A stretch of DNA of 64,000 bases from Brachybacterium paraconglomeratum (lineage in GTDB: Bacteria > Actinomycetota > Actinomycetes > Actinomycetales > Dermabacteraceae). The stretch is from positions 229,951 through 293,950 of the forward strand of contig NZ_ML133853.1 in the NCBI RefSeq assembly GCF_003994255.1. The letters run 5' to 3'. Position numbers and translations under genes: made by a program. Under the pieces are notes generated by a model. It saw nothing but the letters and a program-made list of their open reading frames with translations. It was not told the origin of the DNA and did no database searches. Below are positions 33,420 to 42,035 of this stretch, one piece after another. Within the stretch, counting starts at the first letter, position 1, and each line of letters opens with the position of its first letter.

Positions 33420-34451
33420 TCACAGTGCCGTCCACGCGGCAGGCTCCAGCGCGACCGGGGCAGGCCGGCCGGGGACGAGCACGTGGCGGCAACGGTCCGA
33501 GAGGCTCACGAGCAGCAGCGTCGTCCCGTCGTTGATCGCCCAGATGAGTCCGTCGGCGGAGCGGGCGGTGACCAGGGAATCCTCTGCCGGTTCGGTCGGC
33601 AGCGGCCGGTCTGCACGTCCCAGCGCGGCGAGTGCGTCGGGTACCTGCTCGTAGGTCAGCGACGCGACCCCGGGGACGGCCAGCGCCGCGGCGCTCGCTA
33701 TCGTCCGTGCCTCGTGCAGCGCGGTGCCCGCCCGGGGGTCGACCGGCGGTGCTGGCGCGGGCACCGGCTGGGGGCGGGTGGCGACGTTAGCGAAGCGCGG
33801 GCGAAGGGTGATCGGTCCGACGTGCACGGGCAGGTCGGGTGCACGGGCGGTGAGCTGCTCGGCGAGCAGTCGCTGCATCGCGATCGCCTCGACGAGCTGC
33901 TCGGTCTCCAGCGTGTGGAACAGCGGCGTGGTCGCGAAGGCGAGAGCCTCCGGCTCCGCGGCGAGGACCGTGTCCCACTCGCGGATCAGCTCCGTGAAGT
34001 GGGAGCGCGCCCCGGCGGCGACGGGGAGACCCTCCGGCAGCGCCGAGCGCAGGGCGGCGGCGAGCTCCGGGGTGGTCACGTGCCGGGCGTCGTCGGCGAT
34101 CCCGACGAAGCGCAGCGGCGCTCCCTGCCGGGCTGCTGCGGCGAGGCGTCGCCGCAGCTCGGCGAGGGCCGACGTATCGGCAGAGGAGGGGGAGACGATC
34201 CAGAGGGCGAGCCCGGTGCCCGCGTCCGCGAGCGCCGCGTCGAGCCGCTCCGGCCAGTCCGGGTCCGCGAGCTCGAGGTCGAGATGGCCGGTGCCGATCC
34301 TCGGCACGGCGCCGGCCATCTCGACCTCGAGCGACCAGCGGCCGGACGCCCAAGGCCTGCTCGTAGGGGACGCGACCGCGGGGGAGTGGCCCTCCGCAGA
34401 GCGTCCAGCGGCTGATGCGGTGGGGGAGGGAGCGCCGTCGGCGGCGCTCAC
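33420..34451 (-). CDS. shortened D-apionate-lactonase-like TIM-barrel protein
   Basis: 343-residue protein whose core resembles the TIM-barrel domain of D-apionate lactonase (ApnL): LALWIVSP, PLRFVGIADD, VAAGARSHFTELIREW, LPVHVGPITLRPRF and GVASLTYEQ appear in the expected order. The usual family has a beta-rich N-terminal domain and totals about 550-650 residues, so most of that domain is missing. The DPRQ-type stretch reads DPRAG here. The GTG start overlaps the SDR stop (GTGA), implying coupling. It may be a reduced relic or a divergent enzyme. Assignment is by recalled motif pattern, not a search. Confidence 0.5.
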   Translation of the reverse strand: MSAADGAPSPTASAAGRSAEGHSPAVASPTSRPWASGRWSLEVEMAGAVPRIGTGHLDLELADPDWPERLDAALADAGTGLALWIVSPSSADTSALAELRRRLAAAARQGAPLRFVGIADDARHVTTPELAAALRSALPEGLPVAAGARSHFTELIREWDTVLAAEPEALAFATTPLFHTLETEQLVEAIAMQRLLAEQLTARAPDLPVHVGPITLRPRFANVATRPQPVPAPAPPVDPRAGTALHEARTIASAAALAVPGVASLTYEQVPDALAALGRADRPLPTEPAEDSLVTARSADGLIWAINDGTTLLLVSLSDRCRHVLVPGRPAPVALEPAAWTAL

Positions 34452-35104
34452 AGCGAGGTCATGCCGCCGTCGACGCGGAACAGCGCGCCGGTGGCGAAGG
34501 CGGCGTCGTCGCTCGCGAGGAACACCATGATCCCCTCGACGTCGGCCGGCGTGCCGGGGCGGCCCATCGGGATCCGGCCGACGATCGCGGCGCGCTCGGC
34601 CGGATCGTCGGAGATCGTCGTGACCAGCGGGGTCTCGGTGTAGCCGGGGACCACGGCGTTCACACGGATCCCGTCGGCCGCGTAGGCGGCGGCGACGGTG
34701 CGGGCGAGTCCGTGGATCCCGGCCTTCGTGGTCGCGTAGGAGGTGAAGTCGTTGCCCTCCCCGGTCAGTCCCGTCGGGGAGCCGGTGAGGATGATCGAGC
34801 CGCCGCCGGTGGTGAGCATCGAGCGGACCGCGTGCTTCACGGTGAGCATGGTGCTGGTGAGGTTCACGTCCACGGTCCGCTGCCAGACGGCGAGGTCAAG
34901 GTCGGCGATCTTCGCGTCCTGCCCGAACAGCTGCACGCCGGCGTTCGCGACCACCATGTCCGGACTCCAGCCAGCCTCCGCGAGCTCGGCGAATCCGGCC
35001 TCGACCGCGGGCTCCGAGGAGATGTCGATGGCGAGGGGGTGGTGGAGGCGCGGAGGCGCAGCGGCTGCGGCGTCGTCGGGAGCAGGCGGCGCGCGCCACC
35101 GCAT
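34448..35104 (-). CDS. N-terminally truncated SDR oxidoreductase, possible pseudogene
   Basis: 218-residue short-chain dehydrogenase with the middle and C-terminal motifs intact: VVANAGV (NAG), ILTGSPTGLTG (Ser), Y-x-x-x-K in SYATTKAG, VVPGYTETPL and FRVDGG. The first 40-50 residues, including the TGxxxGxG dinucleotide motif, are absent; the start is preceded only by Ala/Pro-rich sequence, and just 92 nt separate it from the divergent VOC gene. No upstream frame restores the motif. It is therefore probably inactive or a remnant, although its end is still coupled to the lactonase-like gene. Confidence 0.7.
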   Translation of the reverse strand: MRWRAPPAPDDAAAAAPPRLHHPLAIDISSEPAVEAGFAELAEAGWSPDMVVANAGVQLFGQDAKIADLDLAVWQRTVDVNLTSTMLTVKHAVRSMLTTGGGSIILTGSPTGLTGEGNDFTSYATTKAGIHGLARTVAAAYAADGIRVNAVVPGYTETPLVTTISDDPAERAAIVGRIPMGRPGTPADVEGIMVFLASDDAAFATGALFRVDGGMTSL

Positions 35105-35196
35105 CGGCCCCGGACCCCTCCCGTCCGTCGGCCCGCGGCCGTACGCTTCCCCCGAGCCCCCGCACCGGCGCGGGACCGCACCGGAGAGGATCCGTC

Positions 35197-35664
35197 ATGA
35201 CCGAGAACTCCGCACAGGGCGGCACCGCAGGCAGCACCGACGGCGACACCGCGCAGGGCCAGGACTGGTCGAAGGGCCGCCCCGTCCACTTCGAGATCCA
35301 GGCCGCCGATCCGCAGCGCGCCGTCGAGTTCTACACGAGCGTGTTCGGATGGACGACCGAGGACTGGTCCGGCTTCGCGGGCATGCCGTACTTCGGCGTC
35401 ACCACCGGCACCGGCCCCGGCATCGACGGCGCGATCCTCGGCCGCCCGGGCGGGGAGAACGCCGAGGTGGGCGGCCCGGTCATGGGCGCCACCCTGACCA
35501 TGGGCGTCGCCGACTTCGACGAGGTCGCCGCGCGGATCACCGCCGCGGGCGGCACGGTCGCGCTGCCGAAGTACGCGCTGCCCGGCATGGCCTGGCAGGG
35601 CTACTTCCACGACACCGAGAACAACGTCTTCGGCATCCACCAGCCCGACCCCGAGGCGAAGTGA
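35197..35664 (+). CDS. VOC-family (glyoxalase/bleomycin-resistance fold) protein
   Basis: 155-residue protein with a vicinal-oxygen-chelate fold after a 28-residue Gly/Thr-rich tail. VHFEIQAADPQRAVEFYTSVFGW opens the first beta-alpha-beta-beta-beta unit, and GVADFDEVAARITAAGGTV begins the second. GMAWQGYFHDTENNVFGIHQ supplies the usual C-terminal Glu-Asn-Asn segment. A GGAGAGG site precedes the ATG. It resembles single-gene VOC proteins annotated as enzymes of unknown substrate. It stands alone, diverging from the truncated SDR. Confidence 0.9.
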   Translation: MTENSAQGGTAGSTDGDTAQGQDWSKGRPVHFEIQAADPQRAVEFYTSVFGWTTEDWSGFAGMPYFGVTTGTGPGIDGAILGRPGGENAEVGGPVMGATLTMGVADFDEVAARITAAGGTVALPKYALPGMAWQGYFHDTENNVFGIHQPDPEAK

Positions 35665-35793
35665 GCGATGCGGCCCGGCAGCGCTGAGGGAAGCCGGGCC
35701 CCGGAGCCGGGCACCGGATGTTGCCCGCTGCCTGCGGGCGGGTCCGTGGCCCGCGGGGAGAGCTGAGCTGCGCAGCGCGGGAGCTGGGAGGGC

Positions 35794-36789
35794 TCAGCGC
35801 CCGAACAGGTCGCCGATCCCCAGGTCGGAGAGTTGGTCGCCGAAGCCGGTGAGCTGCTCGCCGAGATCGGTGATGCCGCCGCCGAGACCGTCGGCCGCGC
35901 CGTCGAGGCCCTCGAGCCCCTCGAGGCCCTCCTTCCCCTCGAACCCCTCGGTGAATCCTGCGAGCTGGTCGGAGAGGTCGGGGGCGAGGGCGTCGACGTC
36001 GATCCCGTCGCCGATCGCGGACTCGAGCAGGGAGCCGCCGACGGAGCTGAGCACCGCGCCGCCCGCGACCACGGCGAGCAGACCGCCCGCCGCTGCGCCC
36101 GCCGCTCCGAGGCCGACGGCTCCGGCGCCGAGCGCGGCCTTCCCGATCGCGCCGGAACGGCCGCTCCCGGCGCTGCCGCCGGAACGACCCAGCAGCCGCG
36201 TGAGCCGCCGCGGATCCAGCACCCCGAGACGGGTCGCGGAGCGGGCCAGGTCCTGAGGGGCATCGGAGCGCGGCCGCTCGCCCTCGGGCAGCTCGCTGCG
36301 CATCGACGAGCTCAGCTGCTCACGCTGGGCCGGGGTGAGGCGCTCGAACGCCTCGCGGTGCACGCGCTCGAGCTGGTCCGGCTCGGCGGTGCGCACCAGG
36401 TAGTCGTAGCGGGCGATCGCCCGACGGTCCTCCGCGGAGAGCTCCGCCGCCGCGGCGCCGCCCCCTCCGCTCCTGCCGGCGGGCCCGCTCGCGCCGGCGG
36501 CGTCACGGGACGCATGGTCCCCGGCCAGCGACGGCATGGACGTCGTCGGGATGCCCACGCCCGCCCGCCGCGAGGAGCTCCCGTCCCGCTGATCGCGGCG
36601 GGGGCTGTCGTCGTGGCGCGACGAGGAGCCGTGTGCGGAGCGCTGCGAGGAGTCGTCCCCGGTGAGGGCATCGGCGGCGCCGCGCACGAGGGAGCGCCAG
36701 TCCGAGCCCCCTCCCGTGCGGGAGCGGCCCGAGCCCTGCTGGTCCAGGGCCTTCTGGGCGGTGCCGATCAGGCGGCGGAACGTGCTCAT
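35794..36789 (-). CDS. uncharacterised protein with hydrophobic Gly/Ala segment
   Basis: 331 residues, no function recognised. The N-terminal 125 residues are Ser/Arg/Asp-rich and probably disordered, after a conserved-looking MSTFRRLIGTAQKALDQQG. The middle (about 125-190) is a helical block with RYDYLVRTAEPDQLERVHRE and RLTPAQREQL. Residues about 210-255 form one or two hydrophobic Gly/Ala segments, and the tail is acidic and Gly-rich (GLEGLEGLDG). A GGAAGGA site precedes the ATG. Actinobacterial proteins of this layout are called hypothetical or, without support, cation-transporting ATPase. Confidence 0.75.
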   Translation of the reverse strand: MSTFRRLIGTAQKALDQQGSGRSRTGGGSDWRSLVRGAADALTGDDSSQRSAHGSSSRHDDSPRRDQRDGSSSRRAGVGIPTTSMPSLAGDHASRDAAGASGPAGRSGGGGAAAAELSAEDRRAIARYDYLVRTAEPDQLERVHREAFERLTPAQREQLSSSMRSELPEGERPRSDAPQDLARSATRLGVLDPRRLTRLLGRSGGSAGSGRSGAIGKAALGAGAVGLGAAGAAAGGLLAVVAGGAVLSSVGGSLLESAIGDGIDVDALAPDLSDQLAGFTEGFEGKEGLEGLEGLDGAADGLGGGITDLGEQLTGFGDQLSDLGIGDLFGR

Positions 36790-37233
36790 GAGGGTCCTTC
36801 CGGTGGGACGCGCCCGGGGCTCCGGGCAGGGGACGAGAGTGACGGCGCCGCCTCCGCGCCGTCCGGGATGTCCCTGGACCGCGCCTGGGAGCGGGAGTGA
36901 TCCGCCGACGGTGCTCCGCCGGCGGCGATGACCCGTTCATCGAGGCGCCCTCGCCCTGACCTCGTCGTGCCGGGGCGTCAGGCGCCGCCGCCTCGCCGCA
37001 CGTCCGCCGCGGCGGGGGCAGGGATCTCCGGATCGAAGGGGATCATCGGCCGGTCGATGCGGGTGTGACCCAGCCGCAGCAGGTCCTGGTCCACGCCGCT
37101 CGGTGACGACCAGGTCAGCCCGGTCCGGGATGCCTCGACGAGGGAGGCCGACGGGTCGGCGCCCGGGCCGCCGGACCGGGTCCTGTTGGCGGTGCGCTCG
37201 CCGGGGTCCCTGGGCGGGGCCGCGTCGGAGTGC
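36790..37233. other. spacer without a supported gene
   Basis: 444 nt between two leftward genes. A leftward frame ending at 36978 reads SPSGVDQDLLRLGHTRIDRP and then PFDPEIPAPA, which looks protein-like, but it has no start codon with a ribosome site that leaves more than about 50 residues. It may be the tail of a decayed gene. No terminator-grade hairpin was noticed. Confidence 0.4.
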
Positions 37234-37986
37234 TCAGCCCAGCAGCAGCCGCAGCCCGGTCCACAGCGACAGCGCCGCGCCGATGAAGCCCAGCACGATC
37301 ACGAGACGGTGGATGCCGAGCTCCCCGAGCTTCCGCTGCAGCGCCTCGCCGAGACCGACCGCGAGGACGAGGGAGCCGAGCATCGCCGCCCACACCCAGA
37401 CGGGCATGTCCGGCAGCTGACCGTCGTCCCAGGCCAGCTTGCTGCCGAAGGACACGAACGAGACCAGGATCCACAGCGGCTGGAGCGTGGCGACCATCGC
37501 CAGGGCCGGCCACCGCGAGAGGACCGCGTACACGGTCGCGGCCGGTCCGCCGACCCCGCCGAGCACCGTGCCCAGACCGATCCCGACCCCGGTGCCGATC
37601 TGCACCGGGACGCCGTCGACGGTGGTGTGGACGCGGGCGAGGAGCACCGAGATCACCAGGCTCAGCAGCACCAGCGTGGAGACCACCAGGTACAGCGGCG
37701 CGGGCGGGGAGATGGAGGACAGCCAGGCGGCGAAGGGCATCACCGCGATCGCCGGCAGTCCCAGCCGCAGCACCTTGCCCCACTCGATCTGCGACCAGAT
37801 CCGCGGCAGCATCACCACCGGCACGAGCCCGCCGAGCAGGTTCGCGAGCATGATCCCCTCGTGCGCACCGATCAGCACCACCGCATAGGGCGCGAAGACG
37901 ATGCCGAGCCCCATCCCGGCCACACGCTGGATGATCGCGCAGACCAGCACCAGGGCGATCAGGCTCAGGAACAGGGTGAGGGACAC
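37234..37986 (-). CDS. TauE/SafE-family membrane permease
   Basis: 250-residue membrane protein with about seven or eight hydrophobic segments. Family cues are the N-terminal QRVAGMGLGIVFAP and the mid-protein GVGIGLGTVLGGVGGPAATVY, a glycine-rich repeat typical of the sulfite/sulfonate/anion exporter group. Substrates of this family include sulfoacetate, sulfite and other organic anions; none can be assigned here. It is monocistronic by appearance, with a 71-nt hairpin element 62 nt upstream of its start on the leftward strand. Confidence 0.88.
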   Translation of the reverse strand: MSLTLFLSLIALVLVCAIIQRVAGMGLGIVFAPYAVVLIGAHEGIMLANLLGGLVPVVMLPRIWSQIEWGKVLRLGLPAIAVMPFAAWLSSISPPAPLYLVVSTLVLLSLVISVLLARVHTTVDGVPVQIGTGVGIGLGTVLGGVGGPAATVYAVLSRWPALAMVATLQPLWILVSFVSFGSKLAWDDGQLPDMPVWVWAAMLGSLVLAVGLGEALQRKLGELGIHRLVIVLGFIGAALSLWTGLRLLLG

Positions 37987-38047
37987 GCGGCCACCGTATC
38001 GAGCGGTCCGGCCGAGCGGTCAGCCGTCCACGGCGCGAGGGGGATCA

Positions 38048-38118
38048 GCAGAAAGGGGACTCCAGCGGCACGCCGCGGAGCTCAGCTCCTCGCCGTGCCG
38101 CTGGAGTCCCTCTTCTGC
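38048..38118 (-). terminator. 71-nt hairpin element, copy 1
   Basis: The element folds into one long stem: outer GCAGAA...TTCTGC, middle GGGACTCC...GGAGTCCC, inner AGCGGCAC...GTGCCGCT, tip GGAGCTCAGCTCC. A 26-nt core (38064-38089) is identical to 49129-49154, and both copies are 71 nt. Read leftward it ends CCCCTTTCT, terminator-like. It lies downstream of the leftward GH4 gene. Confidence 0.8.
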
Positions 38119-38230
38119 GGACGGGACCCGGTGACCGCTGCGACGAGCGGTCAATCCTGGCACGTGCGCTGCACGGGCGGTGGGTTCAGGAGGAGGGGCA
38201 GGCGCTGCTCAGCCCTGGCCCAGTCCCCGC

Positions 38231-39742
38231 TCAGCGGCCGGAGAACAGCGCCGCGATCTGCGGGTGTCCGGCCTCGTATCCCTCGAGCAGCTTCCGGCCG
38301 AGCTCGGGCGAGCTGACCAGCGGGTGCGTGGCGAAGCCCTGCCAGGCCGCCTCGCGGGAGCCGGTCGTCGCGGCCTCGAGGATCTTCCGCTCGGCGGCGC
38401 GGAGGGTCGACATCATCCCGAGCCTGCCGAGCTCCACCGGCGCGATCGGCAGGGGGTGCACCCCGTCGCCGTCGACCTCGCACAGCACCTCGAGCACGCA
38501 GTCCGCAGGCAGCTCGGGCACGATCCGCTCGCTCGCCGGCGCGTCCTCGCGGCCGGCGGCGATGTTGCCGACGTCCAGGATCATCCGCTCGGGACGGCCG
38601 GTGGCGAGGGCGGTCATGAGTCGCATCGCGACCTCCTGGTAGCCGCCGCCGGCGACGTCCTCCTCTCGCCGCTCCTCGTCGCGGGACTCGGCCATGTAGG
38701 TCGCCTCCCGCTCGTGAAGGGTCTCGCGCCAGAGAGCCAGCGGCGAGGCGCAGCAGGAGTCGGATTCACCCTCCCCTCCGGCTCCGCCCGCTCCGTCGGG
38801 GCGACCCGCCGAGCCGGCAGCCCCGGCGTGCCCGCTCGCGCGCGCCTCCGGTCCCCGCCCGTCGGCCTCCGCGGCGGCGAGATAGAAGTCGCCCTGCTGC
38901 TTGGCGAGGAACTCCCCGCGCGTGGTCGCAGCGCCGGTGATCCGCTCGATCGCGTCGGAGGTGTGGAGGTAGTAGAAGAGGTACTCGTTGGGCAGCGCCC
39001 CGTCGGCCCGCACCCAGTCCTTGCCGATCAGCCGCGCCTCCTCGATCTCCTCGAGGGCCGCGTCGTCGGCGAGCAGGTCGGGGAGGCGCTCGGTCCCCTC
39101 CAGCCGCACCGAGCGCAGCCATCCGAGGTGGTTCAGGCCCACGTAGTCGACCTCCGCGCCGCGCTCGCCGGCGACGAGGTCCGCGCCCAGCAGCCGGCCG
39201 ACGCGGCGCACCAGCCCGATCGGGGTGTCGCAGATCCCGACGACGCGGTCGCCGAGCACGGAGCGCATCGCCTCGGTGACGATCCCGGCGGGGTTGGTGA
39301 AGTTGATGGTCCACGCCGACGGGGCGAGCTCTGAGATGGTCCGCGCGATCTCGAGGGCGACGGGGAGGGTGCGCAGCGCGTAGGCGAGGCCGCCCGGCCC
39401 GATCGTCTCCTGGCCCAGCAGGCCGAGGCCGAGCGCGACCCGCTCGTCGATCGTGCGGGCCTCGGCCCCGCCCACGCGCACGGCGCTGAACACGAAGTCC
39501 GCGCCGGCCACGGCCTCGCACAGGTCGGTGGTGGCGATCAGGCGGGGGAGGGCGGCGGCCCGTCCCTCGGCGGCCAGGCGCGCGCCCTGCTCCTCGATGA
39601 CCGCGCTGATGGTCGCGAGGCGCTCGGGGTCGACGTCGTGCAGCGCGATCTCGTCGACGGTGAGGCCGGTGGCGGCGGTGGCGACCGCCTCGTGGACGAG
39701 GGGGACGCGGAACCCTCCGCCTCCCAGGATGGTGAGCTTCAT
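38231..39742 (-). CDS. 6-phospho-glycosidase, GH4 family
   Basis: 503-residue NAD- and Mn-dependent glycosidase of the 6-phospho-beta-glucosidase type. The N-terminal LTILGGGGFRVP binds NAD; CDTPIG carries the metal-binding Cys, NHLGW the metal-site His, and INFTNPAG is the usual NTNP-like block. The family length is about 440. The excess is a Gly/Ala-rich insert with a Cys-Cys pair at about residues 287-334, unusual for the family. The start overlaps the DeoR stop by ATGA. No PTS genes are nearby, so its phosphorylated substrate probably comes from the PfkB kinase in the divergent operon (inference). Confidence 0.9.
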   Translation of the reverse strand: MKLTILGGGGFRVPLVHEAVATAATGLTVDEIALHDVDPERLATISAVIEEQGARLAAEGRAAALPRLIATTDLCEAVAGADFVFSAVRVGGAEARTIDERVALGLGLLGQETIGPGGLAYALRTLPVALEIARTISELAPSAWTINFTNPAGIVTEAMRSVLGDRVVGICDTPIGLVRRVGRLLGADLVAGERGAEVDYVGLNHLGWLRSVRLEGTERLPDLLADDAALEEIEEARLIGKDWVRADGALPNEYLFYYLHTSDAIERITGAATTRGEFLAKQQGDFYLAAAEADGRGPEARASGHAGAAGSAGRPDGAGGAGGEGESDSCCASPLALWRETLHEREATYMAESRDEERREEDVAGGGYQEVAMRLMTALATGRPERMILDVGNIAAGREDAPASERIVPELPADCVLEVLCEVDGDGVHPLPIAPVELGRLGMMSTLRAAERKILEAATTGSREAAWQGFATHPLVSSPELGRKLLEGYEAGHPQIAALFSGR

Positions 39743-40506
39743 GGCAGCAGGACCTCCACGGCCTCCCCCTCGGGGAGGTCGATCTCGATGGGCAGGGGGC
39801 GGTCGGTGAGCAGGGCGGTGAAGCGCGGCAGGCGGGCGACCTCGAGGAAGCCGGAGCCGGGGAACTTCTCGTGGTCGGCCAGCAGGTAGGAGCAGGTCGC
39901 GACCTCGAGCAGGCCCCGCTTGACGGGGACCTCGCTGGGGGTGGAGTCGAGCACCGCGCCGTCGGCCCGCACCCCGGCGGTGCCGAGGAAGGCGCGGTCC
40001 ACGCGCAGCTGGCGCAGTGCCGATTCGGTGAGGGTGCCGACGAGGGAGTCGTAGTTGGGGCGCAGCAGCCCGCCGAGCACGACGATGTCGATCGCCGGTG
40101 CGCTCGCGAGCGCCCGCACCACGGCGAGGGAGGCGGTGACCACGGTGAGGGAGCGCTCGGCCAGCAGCGGGCACATCGCGGCGACGGTGGTGCCGATGTC
40201 CAGCGCGATCACCTCGCCGTCGCGGATCTGGGTGCAGGCGAGCGCCGCGATCGCCTGCTTCGCGGCGGGGGCGGAGGCGGCGACGTCCGCGAAGGAGCGC
40301 GGATCGGCCTCGGGACGCACGGAGCCGCGCGGATCGGTGGCGCCGCCGCGGACCCGTCGGACCAGGCCCTGCTCGGCGAGCGCGTCGAGGTCCCGACGGA
40401 TCGTCGCCTCGGAGACCTGCAGGTCAGCGCTGAGAGCGGCGACGGTCGCCGCACCGCTGCGGCGGATCGCCGACACGATCGCCCGGTGGCGCTCCTCGCT
40501 CAGCAT
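39739..40506 (-). CDS. DeoR-family transcriptional regulator
   Basis: 255-residue sugar-metabolism repressor. The N-terminal MLSEERHRAIVSAIRRSG and the helix-turn-helix QVSEATIRRDLDALAEQGLV (about 25-50) with RVRGGA as the wing are typical. The C-terminal DeoRC domain has ALDIGTTVAAM, VVLGGLLRPNYDSLVG and LLADHEKF, an isomerase-like fold that senses sugar phosphates. The start is at 40506; residues encoded upstream to 40578 do not match the family. It is coupled to the GH4 gene by ATGA and diverges from the ABC transporter genes, so it probably controls both. Confidence 0.92.
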   Translation of the reverse strand: MLSEERHRAIVSAIRRSGAATVAALSADLQVSEATIRRDLDALAEQGLVRRVRGGATDPRGSVRPEADPRSFADVAASAPAAKQAIAALACTQIRDGEVIALDIGTTVAAMCPLLAERSLTVVTASLAVVRALASAPAIDIVVLGGLLRPNYDSLVGTLTESALRQLRVDRAFLGTAGVRADGAVLDSTPSEVPVKRGLLEVATCSYLLADHEKFPGSGFLEVARLPRFTALLTDRPLPIEIDLPEGEAVEVLLP

Positions 40507-40528
40507 GGCGATACCGTAGCATCGAGCA

Positions 40529-40548
40529 CGCAACTTCACGCAGCTTCG
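40529..40548. promoter_or_regulatory. 10-nt direct repeat in DeoR/ABC divergent promoter
   Basis: CGCAACTTCA and CGCAGCTTCG are adjacent direct copies, one helical turn apart, 23 nt upstream of the deoR start. Short direct repeats are typical DeoR-family sites. CGTGCAG also occurs twice about 10 nt apart at about 40556-40572. Operator function is inferred. Confidence 0.4.
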
Positions 40549-40663
40549 AACAGGAGCGTGCAGTCCCGTGCAGATCATGCCATCATGGTGCCGTGCACCA
40601 CACCCGGGTGCTCGGACGGGCGGACGCGACGGAGCGGCACCGCCGACCCTTCAGGAGGACACC

Positions 40664-42031
40664 ATGCGACGACGTCATTTCCTCGGGACCAGCGCAGCGC
40701 TCGGCGGCCTGGGGCTCCTCGCGGCCTGCGCCCCCGGCTCGGACGGCGGCGGCGGGGACGCCTCCGACGGCGGCGGCCCGGCGGCCGGCGACGTCGAGAC
40801 CGACATCGCCTCCCTCGGGGACGTGACCCTCACGGTCTGGGACCAGGAGGTCCGCGGCGCGCAGAACGACGCGATCGAAGCCCTGATCACCGCGTTCCAG
40901 GAGAAGTACCCCAACGTCACCGTGGACCGGCAGAGCCAGTCCTTCGACGACCTCCAGCAGCAGACGGGCCTGGCCCTGTCCGGCAACGACGTGCCCGACG
41001 TGCTCCAGGTCAACAACGCCCGCGGCGACATGGGCGCCTACGTCGCCGACCAGCTGCTCACCGACCTCACCGGCTACGCCGAGGCCTACGGCTGGGAGGA
41101 CCGCTTCAGCGACAGCGTGCTGGCGAAGATGCGCTACTCGGCCGACGGGGTCACCTTCGGCGAGGGCGCCCTCTACGGCCTCGCCCAGACCGGCGAGATC
41201 TGCGGCATCTACTACTCCCAGAAGAAGCTCGACGAGCTCGGCCTCGAGGCCCCCGCCACCTGGGACGAGCTCTTCGCCCTGGTCGACGCCGCGAAGGAGG
41301 CCGGGGAGCAGCCGATCATGCTCGGCAACCTCGACCAGTGGCCGGCCCTGCACGTCTTCGGCCCGCTGCAGGCCAACTTCGTGCCCGCCGAGGAGATCGT
41401 CACCCTCGGCATGGGCAACGCCGGCGCCGACTGGACCAGCGAGCAGAACGTCGCCGCCCTCACCCAGCTCGCCGAATGGGGCACCTCCGGCGCGATGGGC
41501 GACTCCCCCAACGGCCTCGCCTACGACGACGCCTGGCCGCTGTACACCAAGGGCACCGGCGTGCTCCTCATCGGCGGCTCCTGGCTCGCCCCCGACATGG
41601 AGGCCGTGATGGGCGAGGACCTGCGCTTCATGGCCCCGCCGCCCGGGGCCGACGGCGCGGTCGCCACCACCGGCGGCACCGGCATCCCCTTCTCGATCCC
41701 CGCCGCCGCCGAGAACAAGGACGTCGCCGCCGCCTACATCGACTTCCTCACCAGCGACGAGGCGATGCAGCTCATCGCCGACAACGGCGGCATGCCCGTG
41801 AACCGCACCGCCGAGCTCGCCCCCGAGTCCGGGGTGAACAAGGACGTCTACGAGGCCTTCGACGCGGTCTCCACCGACGGCACCCTGCTGCCCTATCTCG
41901 ACTACGCCACCCCGTCCTTCGCCGACACCGCCGGGGCAACCCTGCAGGAGGTGATCGGCGGGCAGACCGAGCCCGCGGCCGCCGCCGACGCGCTGCAGGA
42001 GGACTACGCCGCGTTCACCGAGGGGTCCTGA
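40664..42031 (+). CDS. ABC transporter sugar-binding lipoprotein
   Basis: 455-residue extracellular solute-binding protein (family 1). The signal peptide MRRRHFLGTSAALGGLGLLA followed by AC combines a twin-arginine-like start with a lipobox cysteine at about residue 22, so it may be a Tat-exported lipoprotein. A Gly/Asp linker follows, then the binding fold beginning at VTLTVWDQEVRGAQ. AGGAGG lies 6 nt before the ATG; the open frame upstream is not coding. It is the first gene of the transport operon diverging from the DeoR gene. The ligand is unknown; an oligosaccharide or glycoside is likely. Confidence 0.92.
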   Translation: MRRRHFLGTSAALGGLGLLAACAPGSDGGGGDASDGGGPAAGDVETDIASLGDVTLTVWDQEVRGAQNDAIEALITAFQEKYPNVTVDRQSQSFDDLQQQTGLALSGNDVPDVLQVNNARGDMGAYVADQLLTDLTGYAEAYGWEDRFSDSVLAKMRYSADGVTFGEGALYGLAQTGEICGIYYSQKKLDELGLEAPATWDELFALVDAAKEAGEQPIMLGNLDQWPALHVFGPLQANFVPAEEIVTLGMGNAGADWTSEQNVAALTQLAEWGTSGAMGDSPNGLAYDDAWPLYTKGTGVLLIGGSWLAPDMEAVMGEDLRFMAPPPGADGAVATTGGTGIPFSIPAAAENKDVAAAYIDFLTSDEAMQLIADNGGMPVNRTAELAPESGVNKDVYEAFDAVSTDGTLLPYLDYATPSFADTAGATLQEVIGGQTEPAAAADALQEDYAAFTEGS

Positions 42032-42035
42032 CCAC

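Noticed and set aside
36978-37233. Short leftward peptide-like frame beyond the TauE gene
   Set aside because: No start codon with a ribosome site leaves a convincing length; kept only as a possible gene remnant.
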